NCBI RefSeq assembly: GCF_014633365.1
Contig: NC_068344.1
Location: 9,811,669 to 9,875,668, forward strand
Direction: 5' to 3'
DNA: 64,000 nucleotides
DNA from: Diospyros lotus
Taxonomy: Eukaryota > Streptophyta > Magnoliopsida > Ericales > Ebenaceae
Below are positions 12,040 through 24,161 of this stretch, piece by piece. The position numbers and the translations under genes are program-made. The notes beneath the pieces were generated by a model, which saw nothing but the letters and a program-made list of their open reading frames with translations, was not told the DNA's origin and did not search any database. Each line of letters starts with the position of its first letter. Position 1 is the stretch's first letter.

Positions 12040-12230
12040 TCCACAGAGAGAGAGAGATCCGCTCCCTCATAGCTTCATACACTCAGGAGTGGTGTACATC
12101 GATGCGACTTTGGCCAAGTCCTCACTCACCCAGTCATACGAAGTCGAATGCAGTCCAGCCATGGATAACACACTTACAATGTTTCGAGAAAAAAAGAAGA
12201 AGTTAGCACTAGGAAACCCATGACGTAGTC
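12040..12230 (-). pseudogene. Antisense Transposase_28-type gene, N-terminal coding part
   Basis: Read on the minus strand from an ATG at 12162, the frame gives MAGLHSTSYDWVSEDLAK, then SMYTTPECMKL and a stop, then SLSLCG up to the target duplication of the LTR at 12034. The DWVS and CGNY wording fits the N-terminal part of PF04195 proteins, and the sense resumes at 7172 on the other side of the two nested LTRs. The bases upstream of the ATG, to 12230, end at another LTR insertion. There is at least one in-frame stop, so it is broken independently of the insertions. Confidence 0.62.
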
Positions 12231-14829
12231 TGTAACATTCCCATTTTTATAATTAATATTTATATATTTTTCCTGAGGACGCAATGCCAACATGGCTACC
12301 AAAAACTCATGGCGACCTTTTCCTTGGAAACTCCAACCGAGGAATTTAAAAGGAAGCACCAGAATAGTTGGCATCTGCCAGAGTCTTAATGAAAATTACA
12401 ACAGCTAACATACTTAGTCATGGTAACAAAACTTTGTTATTGCTTCATTAACCACTTAACACATTCTTAAGCATACATCAGGGTCAATTACATTAAGCAC
12501 TACTGAATCTAACACATTATCCTATTACAATATTTGTAGCAAGAAGACACCACCAGGACCTTATGGCCGGAACTACTTTGTACACATCTAACCCCCGTCT
12601 TGAGCACCGCCTACCTAGTCCTCGTTTAGTGCCCTACTGTTACCTGGAATGACGCAAGCAAATGTGAGCCGTAAGGCTCGCAAACATAATTAGTATGAAG
12701 GTAACAGGTTAAGAATATGACTTTTCCCACACCCCATGCGTTTCATGCTCATGTAGCAACATATCATGCCATGTATTAGCTCTAAATGCATAAACATAAA
12801 GTAAACAACACATATACAGTCCTTGGGGCCCACATAAGATACACATACTCGCACCCAAGTTCCACATACAAACTTACTAATAGCCCAATATAGGCTACCA
12901 TATCATTATTCCTGACCTGCCTTTTCTTGACCTTGGTTGGCTTTTCCTAACATTTATAACATGCTTTTCCTATCATACATAACATATCACTTTAATTGGA
13001 TTTTCCTGTCATCCATAACGTATCATCATAACATGTCGTTGTTGTGGGTCTCATCCCTACGGTCTTAGATCGTGGGCCTCACCTACCTCTCATAACCACT
13101 CTTCCTCAGCATGCAATGCAATACATAAGAAATGCAATAGCATCTGCAACATAAATGTGATGTCAAGGCCCCCATAAACCAAGCATTAGGCCATGCTACG
13201 CTCACATGGGAATACACACATGTGAAATTCTAAATACAATTGCTCACCTAATATACCCAAGTTGGATCTTAGACCAACCAAGTCATGCCAATGCACACAC
13301 ATCCCCATATACACAAAGTATGTTTCCCTAATGAATGCAACCCAACCCCATGTGTCACACATCATGATATTCACAATAACAAAGGTGGGTGACTGGCAGT
13401 ACCAACTTTCTTGGCTCGTCTGTGGCTTGTCACAATGGCTGATAGTTGGCACTTATACATCTAATGATCAACTATCATGACTTAGCGGTTGATAATCAAT
13501 AACTTTATACCCCACACTCTTAAACACCCATAAACTCACACATAACATTCCCTTGGCAAGAAGACATAATTCCTTGCGTAATCTGAACCTAACAATAAAG
13601 TGTCATTCCTTGAATAATTTGAGGAAGAATCAAAACCCTCATTCAAAGTTCGAATATGACTCAACTGAAATTTATGTTACAGGCCAAATAAATAAACCAT
13701 ACCAAACTGTTCATACCGAAGAGAATAATACGAAGAAGACTAGCAATGGGAACTTACATGTAAACGAAAGAGAGAATAACATAGGATATGGTTAAGAGCT
13801 TGGGTAAGGATCTAAAAACATAAGAAGAGGATTTGGAGCTTGCATAAAAGAAATAAATGAGTGGGAGCTTGCATAAAGGAAATAAAGGAGGAGAAGCTTT
13901 CCTGTTTAATGGCGGATCCGACGATTTTTCTGCGAAAAATACCAGTTCTTGTAAACCAAACATCAAATATTTTTACATAGGATTGTTCAAAATGATCTAA
14001 CTTATTTCTGTGTGAAATTGTAGGGGAAAAAGAGCTGGGACATGCCCTCACGTGCCTCCAGAAGGGGCCCCATGCGCCCTCACGTGCGGCTAGCAACGAC
14101 GTGTGTACATATGCACCAGTGTCTTCTTCGGCGACGGTGACGCTGCAATTTCGTTTTTTGGCCATATCTCCTTTGTTTTAGCTCCAATTTGATCGTTGTT
14201 TGAATCTACGACTCCCTCTCTTCCCCCTCTACAAGAATATAATAAAAAATTGAACTTACCTTCCTGTTTCCTGATAATTTCTGCCCAAACTTCGGTGAAG
14301 CTTCTAAAACTCCGTCGAAGCCCGTTCTTGCTTGTTTCTTCTCTGATTCCTCCCCTTCTTTATACAAAATTTCCCCCCCTCTCTCTCTCATGAATCCTTT
14401 CCACTCATTTGGATCTCTCAATTTGGCCAAAAATCAAGCCAAACCTCACTTGGAATGCTTGGCGCCCAAGGTTCCTATTTATAGATTTTTTGGCTAATCA
14501 CGTGTCACCACGTGTCGTTCTTATCTCTTTTGATATGATTACCTCCAACCATCGGTTCAACCGGTTTGTTTCTCAAGCGATCCCATTGGGGGTTTTCAAA
14601 AATTACTCTTTGGCCCGAAGTTTCATATATTTACATTTTGAGCCCTTAACTATTTAGGACTTTGGCTATTCATGAGGTTCCTTATTTTGACCCCAAACGT
14701 CCTTAAGAGGAGGTTTCTTGCATCTTTTATCAATTCCTAAACAGCTTTGCAATATTTTTAAGAAATCATATTTTTTCCCAAACCTCTTTGAAATTTCATT
14801 TGTATCCTTGAAAAATCTTGGGTATTACA
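12231..14829 (-). mobile_element. Solo gypsy LTR (minus) in the leader of the antisense gene
   Basis: Window ends tgtaacattccc ... gggtattaca, 2.6 kb, a different subfamily from its neighbours. Flanks tagtc (12226-12230) and tggtt (14830-14834) agree at three of five bases with both differences being transitions, so they may be a decayed target duplication. A minus-strand TATA-like ctataaatagg (about 14475-14485) is inside. No PBS or coding region adjoins. The short frames inside, in both directions, are not recognisable. Confidence 0.62.
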
Positions 14830-14834
14830 TGGTT

Positions 14835-15115
14835 CACCTCCCTAAACCTAGTAAGAGGAGCTAGGAACTTGAAACACTTACCTAAGAGCCAAACCACCCA
14901 AACTCACCCTTCTCTCCCAAGTCACTCTCCTAAACCCCCTGCGAAGCCCAAATGACGATGAAAAAGGTGAAAAGAAAATAGCAAAGACATAACCATTACC
15001 CGTATATGGAAAAGTTTGCAGAAGACAAAGGAGACCGAACGCCATGAGCAATCAGGAGCAAGGATGTTTAGGCGGTAAAAATTGGAGAAATTTGAAGACG
15101 AATGGAAAAATATGA
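14835..15115 (-). other. 5' transcribed region of the antisense gene
   Basis: Starting about 20-30 bases downstream (minus strand) of the TATA box at 15134-15141. A C/T-rich leader is followed by an ATG near 15043 with frame MAFGLLCLLQTFPYTG, and a possible intron (donor ggtaatgg, acceptor cttcgcag). The region ends at the LTR inserted at 14829 and is resumed at 12230. I infer that it is the leader of the Transposase_28-type gene; the coding meaning of the short frame is uncertain. Confidence 0.45.
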
Positions 15116-15133
15116 ATAAGCGGGTGAAAGACC

Positions 15134-15141
15134 TATTTATA
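15134..15141 (-). promoter_or_regulatory. TATA box of the antisense gene
   Basis: On the minus strand this reads tataaata in the context tctataaatagg, a textbook plant TATA box, pointing into the antisense gene and away from the downstream plus-strand LTR. It lies outside the LTR, so it would be an internal promoter of the element rather than the LTR promoter. Confidence 0.55.
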
Positions 15142-15262
15142 GATACCTCAAAACACATCCAGCGGACGGAGACCATCCATCAACAAATAACCATCATGGA
15201 GATCTCAACACCTGGCATCTAATTAATGCCCTAACAAAGCACCACACCTAGGGTAAGGGGGC

Positions 15263-16140
15263 GTTACTACAATGACATGCATCATCACATCTTCTCGGGC
15301 AGACGTTTCGAATCTCAGGTCATGCGTGCAAAAAGAGTTTCGAGGACTACCTTCTAAACTACCACTAACATCAAGCATCATCGAGTTCGAGTCTTTAAAA
15401 CAGAACCCCCATATCTCAAACCCAAGCTTGGACAATAGTTAAGCTACCACATCAGCTCAAACATTCTCGGACATATCCGAAACCCTAGCTCGACAGCAAA
15501 TCCACCATTTTCTATTTTTTTAGCTCGGATACTTGCTTTGTGACCAATCGACCGGGGGGCTATGGACCGTACCGGCCCAATCTCGACCTTTGGCCTTGGC
15601 CCAATCACAGCCCAATCTCAGCCCTCGACCTTGGCTCGACCCTGGACTTGCGCCAGCCTACAAAAAATCATTACCATTGCATACTAGATCCTCATGCGCT
15701 CGCTCAAGATCTCATCCTCATTAATGGCGGATTCCATCCACATTAATGAGGGTCTCGTCGGCACCATGCCACCATCAGGGAGCCTCATTCGAGCAGGATA
15801 CCCAGTCCCATCACCCTATAAATGTAGGACGCATTTCCAAGATCATTAATGGCAGATTCCATCCACATTAATGAGAAGCTCGTCGACACCATACCACCGT
15901 CAGGGAGCCCTATTCGCGCCGGATACGCAGTCCCATCACCCTACAAATGCAGGATGCATTTCCAGGAAGACCTCTCTTCCTTCTATATAAGTCAGCTCTC
16001 CCCAAAGGCAAGGTATGTTCTTCTCCAGCCTATTGATACTTTGTCAATTTACTCTTTTACTTACTTAAGCATCTGAGTGCTTGCAGGTGCCAGCCGCCCC
16101 CCGGGAATCCCTTCCCTACAGCCACAAGCTCGCATCCCAC
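15263..16140 (+). mobile_element. 3' LTR of Tat-type gypsy derivative
   Basis: Preceded by a polypurine-like stretch gggtaaggggg (15251-15261). The promoter part is shared with the fragment at 5967-6050, and includes a TATA box at 15984-15990 followed by a C-rich transcript-start region. The 3' edge near 'caccacctca' (about 16137) is approximate. A 125-bp tandem duplication upstream of the TATA box is listed separately. The proteins that can be read here are chance frames. Confidence 0.58.
15721..15970. repeat. 125-bp tandem duplication in LTR promoter region
   Basis: Copy one 15721-15845 and copy two 15846-15970 both run from 'ttaatggcRgattccatcc' through 'cccatcaccctaYaaatg' to 'gcatttccaRga'. 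They differ at roughly one base in ten. The unit lies just upstream of the TATA box, where enhancer-like repeats of plant LTRs are often found. Confidence 0.85.
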
Positions 16141-16179
16141 CACCTCATTTTTTGGTCGGAAGGAACAATCAGCAACATC

Positions 16180-16566
16180 GCTTTAAGCATGCCATTGGTT
16201 ATTTCTTAGATCAGACATATACCATGCTTGCAGTGCTTGGGTTGTAAGTATAAATTAGGGTTCATTAATTGATCAATTTTCTTGATACATCAAATAGTTA
16301 AAATTGATTGTTACCAAGTTGAATTCATCAACGTTCAAGCCTATGTTATTGTCCACCAAATTACAATTGAACAAAACAATTTTGAAGTCATTAGAGTATC
16401 TTAACCCAATGATTTCAATTAGGACTCCATAAAAAGTGGTGTCACCGTTAACGGGATTTTTATCTCTCGAGTTAGAATAACTTTCAATATTTATGGTTAA
16501 AGCTACTCTATTATTTTGAGTTTTTCTTCTCATTTCTCTACTTTTTGTGTGTGAAAGACTACTCAA
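16180..16566 (-). pseudogene. DUF4216-type protein fragment of a CACTA (En/Spm) transposon
   Basis: Minus-strand frame of 97 codons with SRDKNPVNGDTTFYG, then IIGLRYSNDFKIVLFNC, then GLNVDEFNLVTINFNYL. This order matches the DUF4216 domain that accompanies TNP2 transposase in plant CACTA elements. Beyond the stop at 16273 the domain continues in another frame (FILTTQALQAWYM, then NQWH) to about 16185. Neither TNP2 nor CACTA termini are visible, so it is an isolated fragment. It has at least one frameshift and one stop. It adjoins the end of the gypsy LTR on the left. Confidence 0.75.
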
Positions 16567-17129
16567 AAGGGGTGAATTTCATGTTTTGAAGATTTTTGCA
16601 ATTACTAAATATCTTGAGAAATAAATGATAAAATAAAGTTATTTGAAGAAAATAATTTTTTTAAACTACAAATAGATGTACCAGTGGATGGAACATACAT
16701 GAATGAGTATACAACAAACAAGATCTTTAAAAAAAATGATTTGAGAAAACTTTATGCATTTAATAAGTTTATACATGAAAATATTAATACGACGATGTAT
16801 GCATTTAAGAAATAATATAAGAGACATTTTTGGAAAGATAGAAATCAATTTGAAACATATGAAATAAACATTTGTAATGAGAAATTACTATGTAGTTACA
16901 AAATCTCAAATAAGTGTTTATATGCAGTGAAACTAATGTTGGAAAAACTTTTTATGAGTTTATTCAAAGTTGAAACTGAATGGTTTATGAAAACTGAATG
17001 TAAGATATACTTATAAATTTGGAATAAAGACAAAAAATTATATTTAGAATAAGGAGTTTATAAAACAGTTATGAAAATGCAAAAGCATATGACTTTTAAG
17101 ATGATTTCAACAAAAATAACATTTTAGGG
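16567..17129. other. AT-rich sequence without recognisable gene
   Basis: Very AT-rich, many stops in all frames. It may be further decayed CACTA sequence but I see no supporting motif. Confidence 0.4.
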
Positions 17130-18214
17130 ATACTTTTAGAATACGTCTAAGAAACTCATGAGCTGACATCTAGTCATGCCATTGATTAGGGCATCAATCC
17201 TAGATAAAGGATAGTTATCCTTGGGTCACACTTCATTTAGGGTTGTGAAGTTTATAAAAGTCTCCACTTGTCAAATCCCTTAGATATAAGGACCACATCG
17301 TTTAGCCTTTCTAAGTAATCAACCTCTTGGATGTACCAAGCTGCCATTAGTTTGTCCACCCTAGCCTTGATTTCCTTAGCCCTCTTTGGGGTGAACATTC
17401 TTTTCTTCAACTTGATAGGACAACTTCCTAGCTTAATCTCAAGTTCATGAGTGATAATGCTAGGGTCTATTCCAAGCATGTCCTGAGCCGACTAGGTAAA
17501 AACGCCCACATATCGACAAAGTAAAAAGATAATCTTATCTTGACTGACTTTTTTAGGTTGACACTTATTTTGACCACCTAGTCAAGTTGCCCCTTTCGTA
17601 ACAATACCTCTACCAATTTATCAATTGGTTTCAATCTCTTATGTTCTTCTAGTCCCTCTAAGATAAAGTTAGTGTCTACTTCGTGCTATTGGCATGTTTC
17701 CAATGTTTCCCCTAACCTAGGGTTCAACCCCCACTTGTTTTCCATTGGTTTCCCTTCTAACTTGGGTTGGAACCTATTCTTGAGCCTAAAGGTGGCAATG
17801 AGATAAGCCACATAACACTCCCAAGTTACCTATTGATCCCTCTCACTTATCTAATTTCATTTGGCATGGGAAACTTCATCACCATGTGACAAATGCTTGG
17901 CATGGTAACGCATGTAGATTAGCCTGCCCCTAATATCATGTTGTATGTTGAGGGGAGGTCAGCCACCAAGAAGTCAAGTACCACCTATACCTTTTGGGAG
18001 TCATTTCTATTCAAAAGGGTAACTGGATAAGCCTTTCGACAGAACCACACTTCTCTATCGAGCCCGATTAATAACACTCGACTTAGCTCAGTTACTCTTA
18101 TAGCTTATGTCAAGGAAAAGTCTCTTGTACAAGATTTTAGATGAGTGATAAAGTCTTCTTAGCTTTTACTTTCCCAACATGATAGAAAGGACTAGGGCAT
18201 CATTGTAGTTGGGA
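17130..18214 (-). pseudogene. Protease and start of reverse transcriptase of a Tat-lineage gypsy element
   Basis: Minus-strand pol remnant. Near 18200 it reads HPNYNDALVLSIMLGK, the start of the protease region. Near 17990-17930 it reads VLDFLVADLPSTYNMILG, matching the region before the conserved ILGR of Tat proteases. From 17479 a frame gives MLGIDPSIITHELEIKLG, then KLMAAWYIQEVDYLERLNDVVLISKGFDKWRLL, the N-terminal RT segment. After a frameshift it continues with PKDNYPLSRIDALI and MSFLDVF to about 17130, where it is cut off. Several stops and shifts make it dead. The gag of the same element is at 22440-23364 and 29945-30392. Confidence 0.78.
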
Positions 18215-18216
18215 TG

Positions 18217-21200
18217 TGTGACGCCTTGTTCCCACTTACGGGTGCCACTCGTGAACAATCAACCAAATTGCTCACATGCCCAGCCATCCATGAAAGGCAG
18301 ACTATGTTTCAACACGAAACGCCCTAGGTGGGAATTAGGCTTCATCTTTCCCTTCCCTTACCCCCAGGATCCACTAGCACATTTGGGCTTTAACCATACC
18401 ATACTTGGCTAATTAATTTCTATTAAGTTTGCCCAATCGCCATTTTTATTTATTTTAATTCTTCTTCTTTCCAAGAATTCCACCGGGCTCCATAAAATTC
18501 ACCATTTCAATCAACTCATTGATTTTTACCAATTTTGAAGGAAAAACTCATATAATTTAAATTTTCAAAAATTTTGGCATTTTCTCCAAAAATACCCGAA
18601 AATCTCCTTATTTTTGAAAATTCCTTCGAGGCTCATAATCAACCAAAAATTGCCCCAAGAATCCCCCAATTTTCTAAATTTTTCAAAAACAATTGGCTGA
18701 CGGGGCCTGTTGGCATGCTCGAGGCCCCCGCAGTGCCTCACGATGAGCTGGCCGCGCAGGCCGCGTGCGCCCTCCCGTGCTTGTCGTGCTCGGCTGCCCC
18801 CGCGCCCGCGCCCTCTGCTACCTGCCGCACGCCTGCTGCCCGCGACTCGCCCCTATGACTCAAAATTTTTTCTTAACCATCGTAACCCAAATTTTTTAGA
18901 TTTCACACACATCCCCCCATAAATAAAAAAATGCCCACTTTATACATAAAAAGCTTACACCACAAAATAATACTCTTTACCCCACTCTTGGGCTCATTAC
19001 AACATTAATCAAATAACCAAGATAGGTTTCCAAAATCCAAACTAAATATGAGATTTACACCAATACTTTGGCTTCCACTTACCATAAGCCAATATCTCAT
19101 TTAAAAAAAAAAATCAAATACTACATAGCATTTACAATACATGCTTAGGCTCAACAAGCCACAACCAATAACACAAAATACATCACAAGGCTTCCAAAAG
19201 CCATACTATGGTCTTGAACCTTCATTCCCATGACTCCACATGCCATTCCATCTTTGCCTTGATTTTCCCATGCCTTTTCAACCTATATGTGAGGGTAAAA
19301 ATCTCATGAGCTATTAAGCTCAATAAGGGTGCAATGACAATAAGTATGAATATGAATATAAAATGTAATGCAAATGCATGCAATGCAATAAAGTTAGGGC
19401 TTTCACATCCTCACAACCACCTTGGTTTGAGGCTTAAATCTACCCTACCCCACACAATCTCATGGCCACAGGTCCTTAAACACAAACAACATGCTAATGC
19501 ACACATATTTGCTCATGAACCATACTTACAACCATGCAAAGCCACCATCCCATGGGGCTATCCCTTACCTTAGCATTATTTGAAACTTCAAGAATCTCCT
19601 AGCTTCATTTCCCGCTCTTCTCCTTAAGAGATCTTTGAAACAAAAAAAATAAAGAAACTAAGCTACCATTTAAAAGAAATAAAAAGGGATTCACACAACA
19701 AGGAAATGAACACTTTCCCTTACCTCTCTTCTTCCCTTTTCTTTTCTTCCTTCCATCTTCCATTTTTAACTCTCCATTGGAAGGCTTCTCCTTCCAAGAT
19801 CTTCAAATGGGAAAAATTTGAGCATAAAGCTCTCTTTCCCCCTTTATACTGACTGCGAGGGCCATGGTCGTAAGCCCGCGCAGCCGCTCGCGCCCTATGT
19901 TGCCCGCGACTCGCCTCCATGTCTCAAAATTTTTTGTTGGCCATCTCAGCCAAAATTTTTCAGATTTCACGTATCCCCCATACATAAAAAATGCCCACTT
20001 TACATAAAAAGCTTACATCACAAAATAATACTCCTTACCCCACTCTTAGTCTCATTACAACATGAATCAAATAACCAAGATAGGCTTCCAAAAGCCAAAC
20101 CAAATATGAGATTTACACCAATACTTTGGCTTCCACTTACCATAAGCCAATATCTCATTTAAAAAAAAATCAAATCATACATAGCATTTACAATACATGC
20201 TTAGGCTTAACAAGCCACAACCAATAACACAAAACACATCATAAGGCTTCCACAAGCCATACTATGGTCTTGAACCTTCATTCCCATGACTCCACATGCC
20301 ATTCCATCTTTGCCTTGATTTTTTCATGCCTTTTCAACCTATATGTGAGGGTAAAAACCTTATGAGCTATTAAGCTCAATAAGGGTGCAATGACAATAAG
20401 TATGAATATGAATATAAAATGTGATGCCAATGCATGCAATGCAATAAAGTTAGGGCTTTCACATCCTCACAACCACCTTGGTTTGAGGCTTAAATCTACC
20501 CTACCCCACACAATCTCATGGCCACAGGTCCTTAAACACCAACAACATGCTAATGCACACATATTTGCTCATGAACCATACTTACAACCATGCAAAGCCA
20601 CCATCCCATGGGGCTATCCCTTATCTTTTCTATTCTTTGAAGCTTTTAAACTCTTCCTAGCTTTCTTTCAACTCTTCTCCTTAAGAGATCCTTGAAACAA
20701 ATTTTAAAGAAACTAAGCCCCCATCAAGAGAAATAAAAAGAGCTTACACTACCATAAGGAAGAACACTTACCTTCTTCATATTCTTCTTTCCCTTTCCTT
20801 TTTTCTCTCTTTTCTTCTCCTTGGAAAGTTTCTCCCAATCTCTTCTTTCTTTCTTCAAATGGCCAAAGGAAGACAAGTCTTCCTTACTTTCCAATTTATA
20901 CTAGCACCCCATCTTTCAAGAATAAATCCTGGCTATTGAATTTATTTGGTGAGAATAAATCCTCACCCTCCAAACTAACACAATTCATGGCATTAGATCT
21001 TGCTTAATATCCACTATTGGATTTTATCTCACTTTACAACACAAGATCTTAGCCATCCAAAGGAAGCACAATCCAAGTCCTTTGCTAGGTTTTAATCCTA
21101 GCCTTTGATCTATTTTGGAGATTAAATCTCCACCTTTCAATCATCTCTCTTTAAAATATCTCCACCCATTTGGCAATCCATGCCAACTTTTAAGACTTAA

Positions 21201-21887
21201 TGGTGGCCCTTAGATCATTTTCCAAATCCAAGAATTAATCTCATCCCTTGAATTTTTATTTCTTTCTCATTTAAATTAATAAGACTATTTTCCACCATTA
21301 ATGCATGACTAATTTCATTTCTTTTTGGATTTTCTTTTAATCCAACACAATCATGCCTCTCATTAAATGCTTGAAAGACTAATATCATTTCTTTTGCATT
21401 TATTTAAATCTCTCCATTTATCTTGGACCACATAATGGCATGTGTCACTCTAAGACACCATACTTAGCTTCCAAACTTCCATCTCAACCATCCATGTGGC
21501 ATCACCACATTTATTCACCAATTTAGAGAAAATTAATTATTTTCTCAAATAATTGAATATCCACTATTTTCCCATTCTCCACAATTTAATTCCTTTATGG
21601 AATTTACTCCAAAATTACCAAAAATACCCTTTGTGAATTATTACTCCCATATATCTCCTCATTTTTACAAAAGTGGGAAATTAATTCACTTCCATACTTA
21701 ATTCCACCTAGGAATTATTTTCAATTTACCAAAATACCCTTTATTGGAATTCACTATCTAAATTACCAAAATGCCCCTCTTATAAGGCACCATTATTCTC
21801 AAGAATCTATCACCTTTTTAAGGGCATTTTTGAAAGTTTCTCACTTCCTTTCTCATTCTCTTAACACCAGTAACACTGGGTGTTACA
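18217..21887 (-). mobile_element. Large gypsy LTR with internal 1.06-kb tandem duplication
   Basis: Window ends tgtgacgcc ... gggtgttaca, 3.7 kb, minus orientation. A relative truncated at one end lies at 25791-27828 (shared 'ttcctttctYattctcttaacacc' near the end). It is lengthened by a tandem duplication of about 1060 bp. Flanks ggatg and tcatg share only atg, so the target duplication is doubtful. It interrupts the Tat-lineage element at its protease start. Frames such as those at 19334 and 20390 are the same chance frame in both duplicate units. Confidence 0.68.
18790..20910. repeat. About 1.06-kb tandem duplication inside LTR
   Basis: Unit one is about 18790-19850 and unit two about 19851-20910. 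Landmarks recur at constant offset: 'cgcgactcgcc' at 18841 and 19905 (offset 1064), and the start of 'atgacaataagtatgaat' at 19334 and 20390 (offset 1056). Similarity looks above 85 percent, with small indels. Confidence 0.88.
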
Positions 21888-22430
21888 TCATGTGTTATGT
21901 CATGGGTAAAAGCCTATTAAAAGACAAAAAAGCCTAAAAGCCCAAAATAATCTTTTTGGACTAAAAGGCGTGAATTTCCCATATACGGGGGGTCCCATAC
22001 AAACGGGCAAACTAGATTATTTACATATCATTGCACATGAATCTAGAGAAAAAAACCTTGGTGTTGTGGTTTCCTAGAACCCTATTAATCTAAGAGTGTA
22101 TCGAATTTCCAAATTGAGCTAGAGAGAAAACCTTAGTGAGATTGGTTAATGGAACCCCAATGGTGGTTAGACCTTGGAAGAGTGGAGTATGTGTGTATGA
22201 AAATATCGAACCACTATAAATTTCTTTTTGCCTCATTTTATTTACTATTGTTATATCTTGTGGCTTACATAAACTATCAATCACGAATAATATTCATACA
22301 TATTTGTTAAATATATTTTTTAATAAAATCATTAATCAAGAATCCTCTTTAAAATTACTAAAAATTTTAATCACTTAATTCACCCCCCTTCTTGAGTGGC
22401 CATACCCTAAGGGACCAACATTCACCCCTA
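21888..22430 (+). mobile_element. Truncated copia LTR
   Basis: The right half of an LTR of the family seen intact at 38614-39604. Shared phrases are 'gagattggttWRtRgaac', 'atcgaaccactataaatt' and the end 'ccctaagggaccaaca'. The left half is missing where the large gypsy LTR adjoins. Confidence 0.72.
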
Positions 22431-22439
22431 AAAGAGATC

Positions 22440-23364
22440 ATTTCACCTTGATGGAGCCTCTTAGAGCTTAGTCAATGTGTGCTATAAAGGTTGAAGCTCA
22501 ACCCAATGCTCCTTCTAGGCATAGTCTAAGTAGCCAAGGTAAGCAAGATTAGTAGGTATTGTAACTCCTCCAACAATTGCTTCCCCTCTCACTTTTGTGG
22601 GGTCATGATTGGATCTTTCTTTACTAATGGTCTCGAAACTTAAATGGGCTCATTCTCTTAGTTTTTGTTTTTCTAGGGCAATCTTCTCCCTTGCCCACAA
22701 AGTTGCTAAGGAAACCTTAGTTAATCAACTCTTGAATCTCTTTTCTAAGTTGTTGACAATCCTCCATGTCATGCCTATGGTCTTGTTGGAAGCAATAATA
22801 CTTATTCCAGTTTCTCTTGTGGGTAGGTGTCCTCATCGAATGAGCCCTTCGAACATAGTCCTTATCTTTTATGGCCATCAATATATCCATTCAATCATTA
22901 TTCAATAGAGTAAAACGAATTAGACATTTTTTGGTTTTTTCCATACCTAATTGATCTCGAACTATTACCTGGATCATTTGTCATTTGATCTAAAGATTGC
23001 TTGGGATTTTTTTCTTTCATATGAGGTTGCTCAACCCTCTTTTCCTTCAAATCACCCTCTCAACATTAATGTATTTGTGCGCTCGATTTAGGATCTTCGT
23101 GAAAAGTCTTTAGCGTGCCTTCACCAAGGACTACGCAAAAGGGCTTGCTCTTAACCAATTTTGGAATGCTAGTATAGTGATCTTCTGAGTAACATCTTCC
23201 ATGCTCATGACTTCTTTATTGAAGCGAGTGAAAAATTCTTTTAATGGCTCCATTTGATTCTACTTAATGTTAACCAAGGCTATCGAGGACTTGCAATAAT
23301 GCTTTAAAGGTGCGAAGTGGACCAGGAAACAAGTCTTTAATTGCTTAAAGATTGAGATTGAGCG
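22440..23364 (-). pseudogene. Gag (C-terminal part) of Tat-lineage gypsy element
   Basis: Minus strand. SISIFKQLKTCFLVHF starts immediately at the LTR junction at 23364. It is followed by EPLKEFFTRFNKEVMSM, then TILAFQNWLRASPFA, the core of a Retrotrans_gag domain (PF03732). Further on, KYYCFQQDHRHDMEDC, then QQLRKEIQELI (about 22830-22690) matches the nucleocapsid-like region of Tat gag. Stops interrupt it at several places, including one TAG where the family has Gln. Gag begins on the far side of the LTR, at 30392-29945, in the same frame. Confidence 0.78.
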
Positions 23365-24161
23365 TGTGGCACCTCTGGTCCCACCTTCAGCGTGCCACCG
23401 TAACCCACAATTACAACCACATTCACCGCCTGAATTTGAAGGATGGTTATGCCCCAAATGGTTAGGGTGCCCTGGGTGGGATCTAGGTTTCACCGCCTTC
23501 ACTCGCTAAGAACTCGAACCCCACAAGAAAATAGACATTGGATGGCACTCGAATATCAATCGGGCTACACGCTTGGAATCTCAGAGCTGTTATAGAGGCA
23601 TGTTGAGGTCATAGAAGCAAACTTACATAAAACCCATTATTTTCCAACAAATAGTCAAAAATCTCAACCTTTTGGTTAGTACTCATTCACCTATCACAAA
23701 CTTATTACAAATAAAAAATACAACCATATAACCCATGTCCCCAATTACAAAGTAAACAATTATATGGAACCTCAACCACTAGCAGCTAGGCTGCTTGGAG
23801 CAAGATACCATCTCGGCCCTTCATCAACATCCAATGGTAATGCATCCACCACCATTGCTTTTTCCTTGTTATGTTCTGGCTATCTGTAAGGTTAGCTATA
23901 TAGGCTAAGTCTTAACACTCAATAAAGGTAATATGTAACATAGCAAATCACAATCCATAACAAACATAGAAAAACATGAAATGAATTATGCATGCAGACC
24001 TGTCCATCTCATCCATCCCAGACTCTTGGTGGCCCCATATGATTTCCCATGAACCCTAACACAAGCTATGTTTAGTCCGCAAAATCCATAGACTCATACC
24101 TAGGTACTCCCCTATCATCATATGCAAGTCAAAAGAATTATTTAAATAGATAAACTAAAAC
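23365..24161 (-). mobile_element. Gypsy LTR inserted in gag, left part
   Basis: The terminal part of an LTR (window start tgtggcacc) whose other part is at 29038-29944. Flanks gagcg and ttgcg share gcg. When the insert is ignored the gag frame is continuous. A second LTR landed in it at 24161/29037. Confidence 0.7.
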
